Origin: Terriglobia bacterium
GTDB lineage: Bacteria; Acidobacteriota; Terriglobia; UBA7540
Direction of reading: 5' to 3'
Length of the DNA stretch: 64,000 bases
NCBI GenBank assembly: GCA_035712365.1
Contig: DASTAW010000048.1
Location: forward strand, 62,001 to 126,000
Under the pieces are notes generated by a model. That model saw only the letters and a program-made list of their open reading frames with translations. It was not told the origin of the DNA and made no database searches. Shown piece after piece: positions 25,416 through 34,112 of the stretch (within the stretch, counting starts at the first letter, position 1; each line of letters starts with the position of its first letter). Both the position numbers and the translations under genes were made by a program.

Positions 25416-27797
25416 TCAGCGAAGGGGTTCATCCATTTCCCGCACCCAGTCAGGGCGCTTCAAGACCTCGCGGGGCTTGGAGCCATCCGGAGCGCTGATG
25501 ATCCCATCGCGCTCCATCAGGTCAAGCAGCCGGGCGGCCCGGCCGTATCCCAACCGCAGGCGCCGCTGTAAGAGCGAAGTGGATGCCTTGCCGGATTCCA
25601 CCACCACGCGAACTGCGTCCTCGTAAACCGCATCCAGTTCTGAAGAATCAGTTTCGTCATCCAATTCCGCGCCGCGATCATCCTTGTCGCGTACAGGTTT
25701 GAGGAACTCTTCGTTGTATTGCGGCTCGCGCTGCTGTTTGCACCATTCAACGACCTTATCGATCTCTCTTTCGGTAACCAGCGCACCGTGCATGCGGACC
25801 AGCCGGGCGGTGCCTGGCGGCAGGCAAAGCATATCGCCGCGGCCCAGAAGGGCTTCCGCGCCATTCGAGTCGAGAATCGTCCGGGAGTCCACCTTCGAGG
25901 CCACCCTGAATGCGATGCGCGAAGGCAGGTTGGCCTTGATCAGGCCGGTGATGACGTCAACTGAGGGGCGCTGGGTGGAAAGTATCAGATGGATTCCCAC
26001 CGCGCGCGCCATCTGGGCAAGGCGCGTGATGGATTCCTCAACGCCTTGGGGTTCAACCATCATCAGATCCGCAAGCTCATCGATAACAATCATGATGTAA
26101 GGCAACGGACGGCCGCGCTCCGGGTCGGTCTCAAAAAGATCCAGAGTGGAGCTGTCATCAAACAGATTGTTGTACTGCTCGATGTTCCGCACGCCCTGTT
26201 CGGCCAAGAGCTTCAGCCGCCGCTCCATCTCCATGGTGGCCCGGCGCAGAACGTTGGCGGCCTGCTTGGGCTCCGTCACAATGGGGGTAAACAAGTGCGG
26301 AATGCCTTCGTAGAGGTTCAACTCCAGGCGTTTGGGGTCGATCAGGATCACCTTGACTTCATCGGGCGTCGACTTGTAAAGGATGGAGACGATAAAGGAG
26401 TTGATTGCGACGCTCTTCCCTGTGCCCGTTGAACCGGCAATCAAAAGGTGCGGCATCTGGGCCAGGTCGGCAACGCGTATCTTACCGGTAATGTCTTTGC
26501 CAAGCGAAAGGACCAGCTTGGATTTGTGGCCAGTAAACTCGCTCGACTCGATCGTCTCCCGCAGGTGGATGGTTTCGCGACGCGCATTAGGGACCTCGAT
26601 GCCCACAGTGGATTTGCCCGGAATCCGCTCAATCAGGATGGATTCAGCTTTCAGGGCCAGGCAAAGATCGTCCGCCAGGTTCACAATGCGGCTGTACTTG
26701 ATGCCGGCTTCCGGCTTGAATTCATACGTGGTGACGACCGGGCCGGGATGGATCTGGGTGACCGTGCCGGTAACCCCAAACTCAGCGAATTTCTGGGTCA
26801 GCCGGAGCGCCCGCTCTTTCAGCTCATTCTCGTCGATCCTCTCTTCGGCGTCGGGAGGGTGCAGCAGAGTGGTGCTGGGCAGCTTGTATCGGCCGCGTCC
26901 GCGCGCGGGGGCCTTTGGAGGCTTGGGCGCCACCTCTTCTGTTTCCACGTCCCGGATTTCGGAAACGCGCTCGATTATCTCTGGTTCCAGTGAATCAAGC
27001 CCATCCACCTCCAGCGCCGAGGCCGGTTGACCGGCTGCAATACCGTCGTTCCTGGCTTCCGCGCGAGACGAGGGTTGGCGATCCTGCTGCGTCACAACAG
27101 GCAGGCTGCGCGCAGCCTTTTTCCGCTCAATCTGGAGCCGCAGGCGCTCGGCCCGGCGCCTTTCTCGCCAGTCTTCCCAGCGGGCAACCAGTCTGCCCAC
27201 AAAAGCAAAGCGTTTTTGAAGGATGGCCAGCAGGGCTGAAAAAGAAAAACGGGTGACGAGGAACAGAGAAGTCAAAAACAGGGCGCCGGCAACGATCGCG
27301 GCTCCCAGGGGATTCAAGAGATTGATCAGGCCGATCGCCACCAGGTAGCCCACCAGGCCGCTTCCCTGGATCACTCCGTTGATGCGCGGAGTATAAGGAA
27401 ACAGTTGCAGCAGTGCGCCCAGTGACAAGATCAAGAGCAAAAATCCAAACACTTTAGTACGTGGCGCCTCGAGGGATTTTCTCCAGACCAGTCTGACACC
27501 AGCAAAGAAAAGAGCGAGGGGAACCAGATAAGCCGTCCAACCCAGCAATTGCTCCAGAACATCGGCGCCGTAAGCCCCGATCAGACCAATCCAGTTGTGG
27601 ATGGCTCCCGAGGCGCCCCCACTGGTATCAAGTGAAGGATCGCGGGGAAAATAGGAGACCAGACTGCACAGAGCCAGCAGGCCCAGGATCACCAGCAGAA
27701 AACCTACCAGCTCAGAGAAACGCGCTGAGCCGATCAGAGGATGGCTGGAAGACCCTTTGGCGTGGTCCTTTTTGGAAGCTGAAGAGGAGGTTGGCAT
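25416..27797 (-). CDS. ftsK: DNA translocase FtsK/SpoIIIE
   Basis: Septal motor that pumps chromosome ends during division. The 793-residue protein has four N-terminal membrane helices (about residues 25-185, for example LVGFLLVILGLLALCSLVSYF). A charged linker follows, then the RecA-like motor with Walker A LLIAGSTGTGKSVAIN and Walker B YIMIVIDELADLMM. The C-terminal winged-helix gamma domain reads STSLLQRRLRLGYGRAARLL and would recognise KOPS sites. The linker is short, giving the compact SpoIIIE-like size. ATG at 27797. It is followed on the same strand by the ffh operon after 570 bp. Confidence 0.96.
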   Translation of the reverse strand: MPTSSSASKKDHAKGSSSHPLIGSARFSELVGFLLVILGLLALCSLVSYFPRDPSLDTSGGASGAIHNWIGLIGAYGADVLEQLLGWTAYLVPLALFFAGVRLVWRKSLEAPRTKVFGFLLLILSLGALLQLFPYTPRINGVIQGSGLVGYLVAIGLINLLNPLGAAIVAGALFLTSLFLVTRFSFSALLAILQKRFAFVGRLVARWEDWRERRRAERLRLQIERKKAARSLPVVTQQDRQPSSRAEARNDGIAAGQPASALEVDGLDSLEPEIIERVSEIRDVETEEVAPKPPKAPARGRGRYKLPSTTLLHPPDAEERIDENELKERALRLTQKFAEFGVTGTVTQIHPGPVVTTYEFKPEAGIKYSRIVNLADDLCLALKAESILIERIPGKSTVGIEVPNARRETIHLRETIESSEFTGHKSKLVLSLGKDITGKIRVADLAQMPHLLIAGSTGTGKSVAINSFIVSILYKSTPDEVKVILIDPKRLELNLYEGIPHLFTPIVTEPKQAANVLRRATMEMERRLKLLAEQGVRNIEQYNNLFDDSSTLDLFETDPERGRPLPYIMIVIDELADLMMVEPQGVEESITRLAQMARAVGIHLILSTQRPSVDVITGLIKANLPSRIAFRVASKVDSRTILDSNGAEALLGRGDMLCLPPGTARLVRMHGALVTEREIDKVVEWCKQQREPQYNEEFLKPVRDKDDRGAELDDETDSSELDAVYEDAVRVVVESGKASTSLLQRRLRLGYGRAARLLDLMERDGIISAPDGSKPREVLKRPDWVREMDEPLR

Positions 27798-28029
27798 GCG
27801 CCGAAATCTCTCCGGGAAAGCCCCTGGCTGCGGTTACCCTCCGTCGCAGGTTTGTGGCTCTGGGAATCAATTTCACCGTGTTTAGAGCTCAGTGCCGGAT
27901 GAGGTGGCGCAACCCCATCTGATGGAAGATACTACCATGCCCGGAGCAAGACAGCAACCAACGAAAATCCAAGTCTTTCAGGGTCAGGCGAACATGCAAA
28001 GCGTCTTTGGGATCTGGAAACCGGTGCCC

Positions 28030-29703
28030 TCACACCTCGAGGACCACAGGAAGGACCATGGGCCGCTTGCCGGTTTCCTGGTCAAAATGGCGGCGCAAAG
28101 CGGTCCGGATCTTCTCCTTGATAACGCCCCAGTCGGCAATCTCTTCGGTGTTGGAGACCTCGATGGTCTTGAAAATCACCTGGCGGGCGCTTTCCACCAG
28201 GTCCTTCGCCTCCTCCATTGGAATAAAACCGCGCGAAACGATTTCGGGGGGCACCTCAAGCTGCCCGGTATGCTCATTGATCGCCAGAATCGGGATGACG
28301 ATACCGTCTTCAGAAATGTGCCGTCTTTCCTTGAGGATGACGTCGCCCACCTCGTCCAGCGTTCCGACATCAATACAAACGCGGCCCACGGGAACACGCT
28401 CGGCTTTCTTTGCCCCATCGGCTGAAAATTCCAGCACGTCGCCGCTTTCCAGCAGAAACACGTTGTCCCGCGGGATGCCTACCCGCTTGGCCGCCTCCGC
28501 GTGCTGGAAAAGCTGGCGATATTCGCCATGGATCGGCACGAAGTATCGCGGCCGAACCAGATTGAGCATCAGGCTGGACTCCTCCGCGCTTCCATGCCCG
28601 GAAACATGAACGGGGGGCTGGCTGCCATCGTCGTAATGGATGTGAGCTCCCCTGCGGTAGAGGTGGTCAATCATGCGGAAAATCGACTTCTCGTTGCCCG
28701 GAATTACGCGAGCGGAAATCACCACCTCATCGCCGGGCTCGACGGTAGCCCACTTGTGGCGATTGACTGCGACCCGCGGAAGCGCTGCCATCGGTTCGCC
28801 CTGGCTGCCGGTTAACACCACGACCACCTTTGAGCGCGGAAGATTGCGGAGTTCCTGCTGCTCGATCAGCAAACCCGGCGGAAGCTCGAGTTTTCCCATC
28901 TGCTGGGCAATGTGCGAAATCTGGAGCATGCTGCGCCCCAGAAAGCAGAGCCGGCGGCCGCGTGCATGGGCGAGCTCCGCCACAAGCTGCAGCCGATGGA
29001 CGGAAGTTGAGAAACAACTGATCAGGACGCGCCCTTCGGCCACCGTCATAATTTCAGAAAGCCGTTCACGGACGGCCCGTTCCGAAGGCGTGATGCCGGG
29101 GCGCTCAACGTTGGTGGAATCGGAGAACAGCGCCAGGACCCCTTTTCGCCCGTAATCCGCGAGCGTGTGCAAGTCGCTTTGCCGGCCGTCCATCGGAGTC
29201 GGATCGAATTTGAAATCACCCGTGTGGAGGATGGTCCCGGCAGGCGTTGTGATGGCGAGCGCGCCCGACTCAATAATGCTGTGAGTGAGGTGAATAAACT
29301 CCACGTGGAACGGCCCGATGTCAAACGGCGTGGCGGGCTTCATCTCACGCATCTCGACGCTCTCTTCGAGCCCGTGCTCCACCAGTTTGGCTTTCGCCAG
29401 CGCCAGGGTGAATGCCGTTCCATAGACGGGAGCGTCGATCTCATCCAGGACGTAAGGCAGCGCGCCAATGTGGTCTTCGTGGCCGTGGGTGAGAAGAATG
29501 GCCCTGATCCGGCCTTGAATCTGTCGAAGATAAGTAATGTCGGGAACAATGATGTCAACGCCAGGCAGTTCGGAATCCGGGAACATCACGCCGCAATCAA
29601 CTACGACGGCATGATCGCCATACTCGAAGACCATCATGTTCATGCCGAACTCACCGAGGCCGCCGAGTGGGATGGCTCGTAACTTATTATGAGAGTTTGA
29701 GAT
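28030..29703 (-). CDS. rnj: Ribonuclease J
   Basis: Metallo-beta-lactamase-fold RNase with 5' exo- and endonuclease activity. The metal site HGHEDHIGALPYVL, the HTGDFKFDPTPMDG region, beta-CASP segments (FSDSTNVERPGITPSE, VVLTGSQGEPMAAL) and HVSGHGSAEE are all present. The first ATG (29643) would start within the fold at MNMMVFEYGDHAVVV. The frame stays open upstream and encodes NKLRAIPLGGLGEFGMNMM, the conserved first strand of the family. The only position there with a Shine-Dalgarno (GAGGAGG, seven bases upstream) is an ATC at 29703, so a non-canonical start or a single-base sequence error is likely. The minimal ATG form is 28030-29643. Confidence 0.9.
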   Translation of the reverse strand: MSNSHNKLRAIPLGGLGEFGMNMMVFEYGDHAVVVDCGVMFPDSELPGVDIIVPDITYLRQIQGRIRAILLTHGHEDHIGALPYVLDEIDAPVYGTAFTLALAKAKLVEHGLEESVEMREMKPATPFDIGPFHVEFIHLTHSIIESGALAITTPAGTILHTGDFKFDPTPMDGRQSDLHTLADYGRKGVLALFSDSTNVERPGITPSERAVRERLSEIMTVAEGRVLISCFSTSVHRLQLVAELAHARGRRLCFLGRSMLQISHIAQQMGKLELPPGLLIEQQELRNLPRSKVVVVLTGSQGEPMAALPRVAVNRHKWATVEPGDEVVISARVIPGNEKSIFRMIDHLYRRGAHIHYDDGSQPPVHVSGHGSAEESSLMLNLVRPRYFVPIHGEYRQLFQHAEAAKRVGIPRDNVFLLESGDVLEFSADGAKKAERVPVGRVCIDVGTLDEVGDVILKERRHISEDGIVIPILAINEHTGQLEVPPEIVSRGFIPMEEAKDLVESARQVIFKTIEVSNTEEIADWGVIKEKIRTALRRHFDQETGKRPMVLPVVLEV

Positions 29704-29710
29704 GTCAGTT

Positions 29711-29717
29711 CCTCCTC
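29711..29717 (-). promoter_or_regulatory. Ribosome binding site pointing to a non-standard RNase J start
   Basis: On the minus strand GAGGAGG lies seven bases before ATC at 29703-29701. The next in-frame ATG is 60 bases further on and has no Shine-Dalgarno of this quality. An in-frame TGA lies eight codons upstream of ATC, limiting the choice. A TATGAT (-10-like) at 29740-29735 would give a short leader. Confidence 0.6.
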
Positions 29718-29808
29718 GTATTCGTCAGAATCTTATCATAGCTCCGTGAAGTTCGGAGAGTCGACACCGGCTGGCGTGAATTGACCCCTCGCGGCGCACC
29801 CCGCTGGC

Positions 29809-30606
29809 CTAGCGGACCCTTGAAAAAATCGAGATGAATTGTTCAAGCGAGAGCTCTTCAGCACGGACACTCAGGGGCAGCGCAAGCCGGTTGAGTTGAG
29901 CTTCGATTTCCTGTCGTGAATACATCGGAACAAGGCAATTCAGGAGCTTTTTTCGCTTGAAGGCGAACGACTGCTTCAGGAATCCGAGGAACTCCTGCTC
30001 GTTTTCCGGACGAATGCCACGCCTGCCCGCGTGCATCTCAAAGCGGACAAAGGCTGAGTGAATCTTGGGCGGCGGAGAGAAAGCGCCCGGAGGGACATTG
30101 AAAACCACGCGGGCGGAACTGTAGAAGCGTGTGAAGACCGTAAGATAGCCGTAATCGCGCGAACCGGGCTGCGCAACCAGGCGGTCTGCAACTTCGCGCT
30201 GCACCAGCAACCCCATGGCGCGAACCTGAACCGCGGATGCCAGCACATGGTGAATGATGGGGGAAGTAATGTAGTAAGGCAGGTTGCCAAATAAATAGCA
30301 CTGTTCCATTTTCTTGCGACGGCATAAGTCTCCGAGGTCCGTGAGGAGAATGTCGCCGTGAACGATCTCGACGCTCGGAGATTGCCGGAACTTCTGCCGA
30401 AGCTCATCCACAAGTTCACGGTCTATCTCAATCGCCACCACGCGCTGAGCACGAGAGGCCAGCAACCCTGTCACGGCGCCATGGCCCGGGCCAACTTCAA
30501 TGACAAGCTCGCGGGAGTTCAGATCCAGCGCGTCCGCAATGCGCAAGCAATATCGAGCATCGGAGAGAAAGTGCTGTCCCAGCTTCGGCCGATGGCGTTT
30601 CATCAT
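29809..30606 (-). CDS. rsmA: 16S rRNA dimethyladenosine transferase (A1518/A1519)
   Basis: KsgA-family methyltransferase that dimethylates two adenosines at the 3' end of 16S rRNA. The 265-residue product begins MMKRHRPKLGQHFLSDARYC. It carries the SAM motif LVIEVGPGHGAVTGLLA, the acidic AIEIDRELV and the catalytic GNLPYYITSPIIHH (NLPY). The C-terminal RKKLLNCLVPMYSR region is typical of the family. It precedes RNase J on the same strand with a 105-bp gap. Confidence 0.95.
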   Translation of the reverse strand: MMKRHRPKLGQHFLSDARYCLRIADALDLNSRELVIEVGPGHGAVTGLLASRAQRVVAIEIDRELVDELRQKFRQSPSVEIVHGDILLTDLGDLCRRKKMEQCYLFGNLPYYITSPIIHHVLASAVQVRAMGLLVQREVADRLVAQPGSRDYGYLTVFTRFYSSARVVFNVPPGAFSPPPKIHSAFVRFEMHAGRRGIRPENEQEFLGFLKQSFAFKRKKLLNCLVPMYSRQEIEAQLNRLALPLSVRAEELSLEQFISIFSRVR

Positions 30607-30682
30607 AAAAATTCAGCGGCGCCGCAGCGCGACTAAGGCGAAATCACGCTCGTTATCGGCTGCCGGGTTCGAATCCAATACC

Positions 30683-30711
30683 TTGACTTTGCCGATTTCA
30701 TACTCTAACTT
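30683..30711 (+). promoter_or_regulatory. Possible promoter of glgA
   Basis: TTGACT at 30683-30688, 17-bp spacer, TAACTT at 30706-30711. The -35 is good and the -10 is weak. It lies about 42 bp upstream of the glgA ATG. Confidence 0.45.
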
Positions 30712-30752
30712 AGCCTATTAAGTCGGTGTAACAAATTCAGTGGATTAGCACA

Positions 30753-32231
30753 ATGAAGATAGTTTTTGTTGCGTCTGAAGGTGTGCCCTATTCGAAAACG
30801 GGAGGGCTGGCTGATGTTGTAGGCGCACTGCCCAAGGCGTTGGCGTCACTCGGTTACGAAGTAGAGACCTTTCTTCCTCGTTACAAACTCACAAAACCTG
30901 GGACCGCTGTCCCGGGCGCCGGAAGTATAACCGTTCCGCTCTCCGGCGGCTTTAAGTTCGCTTCGATCCAGATTGCCGGCTCCGCCAACGGCGTCCGAAC
31001 GTATCTGATGGATTGTCCGGAATTGTTCGGCCGTGACCAGCTTTATATGGACAAAGGCAAGGATTATCCCGACAATGCCGAGCGTTTCGCGGCATTTTCA
31101 ATGGGCGCGCTGGAATTCATCAAGCGCTCTTCCCCTGCGCCGGCGGTGATTCACTGCCACGACTGGCAGTCTGCCATGGTCCCGATCTATCTTCGCAGCC
31201 TTTACGCAAACGATCCGTTCTACGAAAACACCTCCGTGCTGTTCACAATTCATAACATCGGGTATCAGGGACTTTTCCCTCCCGAGATTATGCCTCGAAT
31301 ATCCATCGATAAGGACCTCTTCAAAATCGAGGGCCTGGAGTACTACGGCAAGGTGAATCTGCTAAAGGGTGGAATCGTCTTCTCAGACTTCGTTTCCACG
31401 GTAAGCCAGAAATATGCCCAGGAGATCCAGACTGACGAATTCGGGCACGGACTTGAAGGCGTGTTGCGAAGCCGCGCCGACCACCTGACGGGAATTTTGA
31501 ATGGGGTCGATTACGAAGACTGGAACCCCGCCACGGACAAATTGATTGAGGCAAATTACGGGCCTGAGGACATGCGCGGAAAGGACGTTTGCAAGAGGGC
31601 CCTGCTTGAAAAGCTGGGGGCGCACAATTCCGCAATGGACCGCCCGGTGATCGGCATCGTGTCGCGGTTTGTACGGCAGAAGGGGTTCGACCTGATTGCG
31701 AAGGTCGCCGATGAGCTGATGAGGGAGGACCTTTACATCGCGGCGCTCGGGACAGGCGAGCCCGAATACGAAGAACTGTTCCGCACGCTTTCGGAAAAAT
31801 ATCCGGACAAATTCCTGGTGAAAGTGGCCTATGACAACACTCTGGCACACCAGATTGAGGCCGGCGCCGATATGTTCCTGATGCCTTCCCGCTATGAGCC
31901 TTGCGGACTCAATCAAATCTACAGCATGAAATATGGTACAGTGCCCGTGGTGAGGGCGACCGGCGGCCTGGATGATACCGTTCAGCCTTTCGACGGCGAA
32001 AAGGGAACGGGATTCCGTTTCCGGCAGTATTCACCCGTCGCCTTGCTCGCATGCCTCCAACGAGCGATTGCCACCTTCCGGGACAAGGATGCGTGGTCCA
32101 GGCTGCAGCAAAACTGCATGCGGGAAGATTTTTCATGGACGCAATCGGCCAGGCGTTACGCGAGCCTCTACGAAAACCTTTACGCCACCAGGGCCCAGCG
32201 AGCAGCGTCCAGCGTTATTTCGTATTCTTAG
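30753..32231 (+). CDS. glgA: Glycogen synthase (ADP-glucose type)
   Basis: GT5 enzyme that extends alpha-1,4-glucan from ADP-glucose. The 492-residue product starts MKIVFVASEGVPYSKTGGLADVVG-like with the KTGGL ADP-glucose-binding motif near residue 18. VIHCHDWQSAMVPIYL, TIHNIGYQGLFP and a C-terminal PSRYEPCGLNQIYSMKYG followed by ATGGLDDTV (the second GGL motif and catalytic glutamate region) are all present. It stands upstream of trxA with 29 bp between them. No other glycogen genes are in the window. Confidence 0.95.
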   Translation: MKIVFVASEGVPYSKTGGLADVVGALPKALASLGYEVETFLPRYKLTKPGTAVPGAGSITVPLSGGFKFASIQIAGSANGVRTYLMDCPELFGRDQLYMDKGKDYPDNAERFAAFSMGALEFIKRSSPAPAVIHCHDWQSAMVPIYLRSLYANDPFYENTSVLFTIHNIGYQGLFPPEIMPRISIDKDLFKIEGLEYYGKVNLLKGGIVFSDFVSTVSQKYAQEIQTDEFGHGLEGVLRSRADHLTGILNGVDYEDWNPATDKLIEANYGPEDMRGKDVCKRALLEKLGAHNSAMDRPVIGIVSRFVRQKGFDLIAKVADELMREDLYIAALGTGEPEYEELFRTLSEKYPDKFLVKVAYDNTLAHQIEAGADMFLMPSRYEPCGLNQIYSMKYGTVPVVRATGGLDDTVQPFDGEKGTGFRFRQYSPVALLACLQRAIATFRDKDAWSRLQQNCMREDFSWTQSARRYASLYENLYATRAQRAASSVISYS

Positions 32232-32260
32232 ATTTCGTATTCCCCTGGAGGAGTCAACCG

Positions 32261-32590
32261 ATGGCCGGAGGTAACATCCTGGAGTTTAGTGACCAGAATT
32301 TTGAGCAGGAAGTCCTGAAGTCCGACAAGCCCGTGCTCGTCGATTTCTGGGCCGAATGGTGCGCTCCCTGCCGCATGATTTCGCCGGCGGTGGAAGCAAT
32401 CGCCGGCGAGTACGCAGGACGGGCGAAAGTTGGAAAGCTGAATGTGGACGAGAATGTCTCGGTAACTAGTCGCTACAATATCCGAAGCATTCCTACGCTG
32501 CTGGTTTTCAAGAACGGGGAAATCAAAGACCAACTCGTCGGGACCACGTCGAAAGACACTCTCGCCAGGCTGCTGGACAAGAATCTGTAG
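32261..32590 (+). CDS. trxA: Thioredoxin
   Basis: Cytoplasmic disulfide reductase of 109 residues without signal peptide. The active site is FWAEWCAPCRMISP (WCxPC, here WCAPC). The cis-proline is in IRSIPTLLVFKNGE. The ATG at 32261 has a strong TGGAGGAG Shine-Dalgarno seven to eight bases upstream, and the open frame upstream of it overlaps glgA and is not coding. It follows glgA closely and may be co-transcribed. Confidence 0.96.
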   Translation: MAGGNILEFSDQNFEQEVLKSDKPVLVDFWAEWCAPCRMISPAVEAIAGEYAGRAKVGKLNVDENVSVTSRYNIRSIPTLLVFKNGEIKDQLVGTTSKDTLARLLDKNL

Positions 32591-32711
32591 CCATGCCGGG
32601 CCCGAACACCGGCAGGACCCGGACATCCTTGAAAACTTTGTTCCGCTGCTCCCGAACAGAGGTACGATTTCCCGCGTCAACCGGCCCATCGGTCCCCGCA
32701 ATCAGGCTACA

Positions 32712-34070
32712 ATGCGACGAAGAAGGCAGACATCTAAAGGTATGAAGACGAGCGAGGGAAGTGCCAACGTTGCCATCGTCGGTCTCCAATGGGGTGACGA
32801 AGGCAAAGGCAAGATTGTCGATACTCTTTCCGAACATTTTGACATTGTCGCCCGCTATCAGGGCGGCGCCAATGCCGGCCACACGGTGGTTGCGGGAGAT
32901 AAGAAGTACATTCTGCAACTGGTTCCCACTGGCATCCTTCGGCCGGGGAAGATTGCGGTCATCGGTCAGGGAGTCGTCGTTAACCCTGAGGCTTTGCTCC
33001 ATGAGCTCGAGGGACTTGAAAACCAAGGCATCAATGCCCGCGATAGGCTTAAAATCAGCGACCGCGCCCATCTGATCATGCCGTACCACCGTAGCCACGA
33101 AGTTGCCGCGGAACAGGCGCGGGGCGTGGGAAAGATTGGAACGACGGCCAAGGGAATTGGCCCGACTTACGAAGACAAGTCCGGCCGGCGGGGGTTGCGT
33201 ACGGGCGACCTCTGCAATCCCGAAGCGTTTCTCCGCAAATGCAAGGCCGTGCTCTCGGAAAAGGACAGAATAGCTTCAGCACTGTTCGACGACACCCCTT
33301 TTGGCGGCGAGGACTGGATTGAGGAGTATATCGAGAAGGCCCGCGAACTGCTTCCGATGCTGGTTGACACTTCGGATTATCTCAATAGCGAAATTGACCG
33401 CGGCAAGCGCATTCTGTTTGAAGGGGCGCAAGGCACTTTGCTCGACATTGATCACGGCACCTATCCGTTTGTAACATCGTCAAGCGCCTCGGCGGGAGGA
33501 GCATCGACCGGCACAGGAGTGGGACCAACCCGGATTGGGGCGGTTTTGGGTGTGTCAAAAGCGTACACAACCCGGGTGGGCAGTGGGCCCTTTCCAACCG
33601 AGATCATGGGCGACGGCGGCGAAGAGTTGAGAGCGAGAGGAGGCGAGTACGGCGCCGTCACCGGGCGCCCGCGCCGCTGCGGCTGGTTCGACGTGCCGGC
33701 AGCACGCTATGGCGCACGACTCAATGGGCTTAGCGCCATGATCATCACCAAGCTCGACATCCTGGATACTCTGGACGAAATTCCGGTGGGCATGGAATAC
33801 GAATACCGTGGGAAACGGTTCACCAGTTTTCCTGCTGATGTCGATGTCCTCGATGAGCTCAAGGTTCACTATCGCGTCCTCCCCGGCTGGAAACAGTCAA
33901 CCTTCGGCCTGAAGGAATTTTCAAAACTTCCTCAAAAGGCCCAGGACTACCTGCATTTCCTTTCCGATCAGGTCGGCGTGGAAATCGCGATGGTCTCAAC
34001 GGGACCCGAGCGCGAACAGGCTATCTGGTGCGACGAAACCCGGGCGGCTAACCTCATCTCTTCAAAATAG
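32712..34070 (+). CDS. purA: Adenylosuccinate synthetase
   Basis: First committed step from IMP to AMP (GTP- and aspartate-dependent). The signature ANVAIVGLQWGDEGKGKIVD holds the P-loop and catalytic aspartate. GGANAGHTVV carries the catalytic histidine. Further family segments are GIGPTYEDKSGRRGLR, LFEGAQGTLLDIDHGTYPFV and TGRPRRCGWFD. The conserved fold starts about residue 18 from ATG 32712; an ATG at 32742 is an alternative that leaves a shorter tail. Neither start has a strong Shine-Dalgarno. Confidence 0.95.
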   Translation: MRRRRQTSKGMKTSEGSANVAIVGLQWGDEGKGKIVDTLSEHFDIVARYQGGANAGHTVVAGDKKYILQLVPTGILRPGKIAVIGQGVVVNPEALLHELEGLENQGINARDRLKISDRAHLIMPYHRSHEVAAEQARGVGKIGTTAKGIGPTYEDKSGRRGLRTGDLCNPEAFLRKCKAVLSEKDRIASALFDDTPFGGEDWIEEYIEKARELLPMLVDTSDYLNSEIDRGKRILFEGAQGTLLDIDHGTYPFVTSSSASAGGASTGTGVGPTRIGAVLGVSKAYTTRVGSGPFPTEIMGDGGEELRARGGEYGAVTGRPRRCGWFDVPAARYGARLNGLSAMIITKLDILDTLDEIPVGMEYEYRGKRFTSFPADVDVLDELKVHYRVLPGWKQSTFGLKEFSKLPQKAQDYLHFLSDQVGVEIAMVSTGPEREQAIWCDETRAANLISSK

Positions 34071-34112
34071 CCCCGATTCCGGTAGAGGCTTTGTGCCGGC
34101 GAGCAGATTCCG

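Noticed and set aside
30665-30681. GGTTCGAATCC resembling a tRNA T-loop upstream of glgA
   Set aside because: The flanking bases do not form the five-pair T stem and no D-arm, anticodon arm or acceptor stem can be built upstream, so it is not a tRNA or a clear tRNA remnant.
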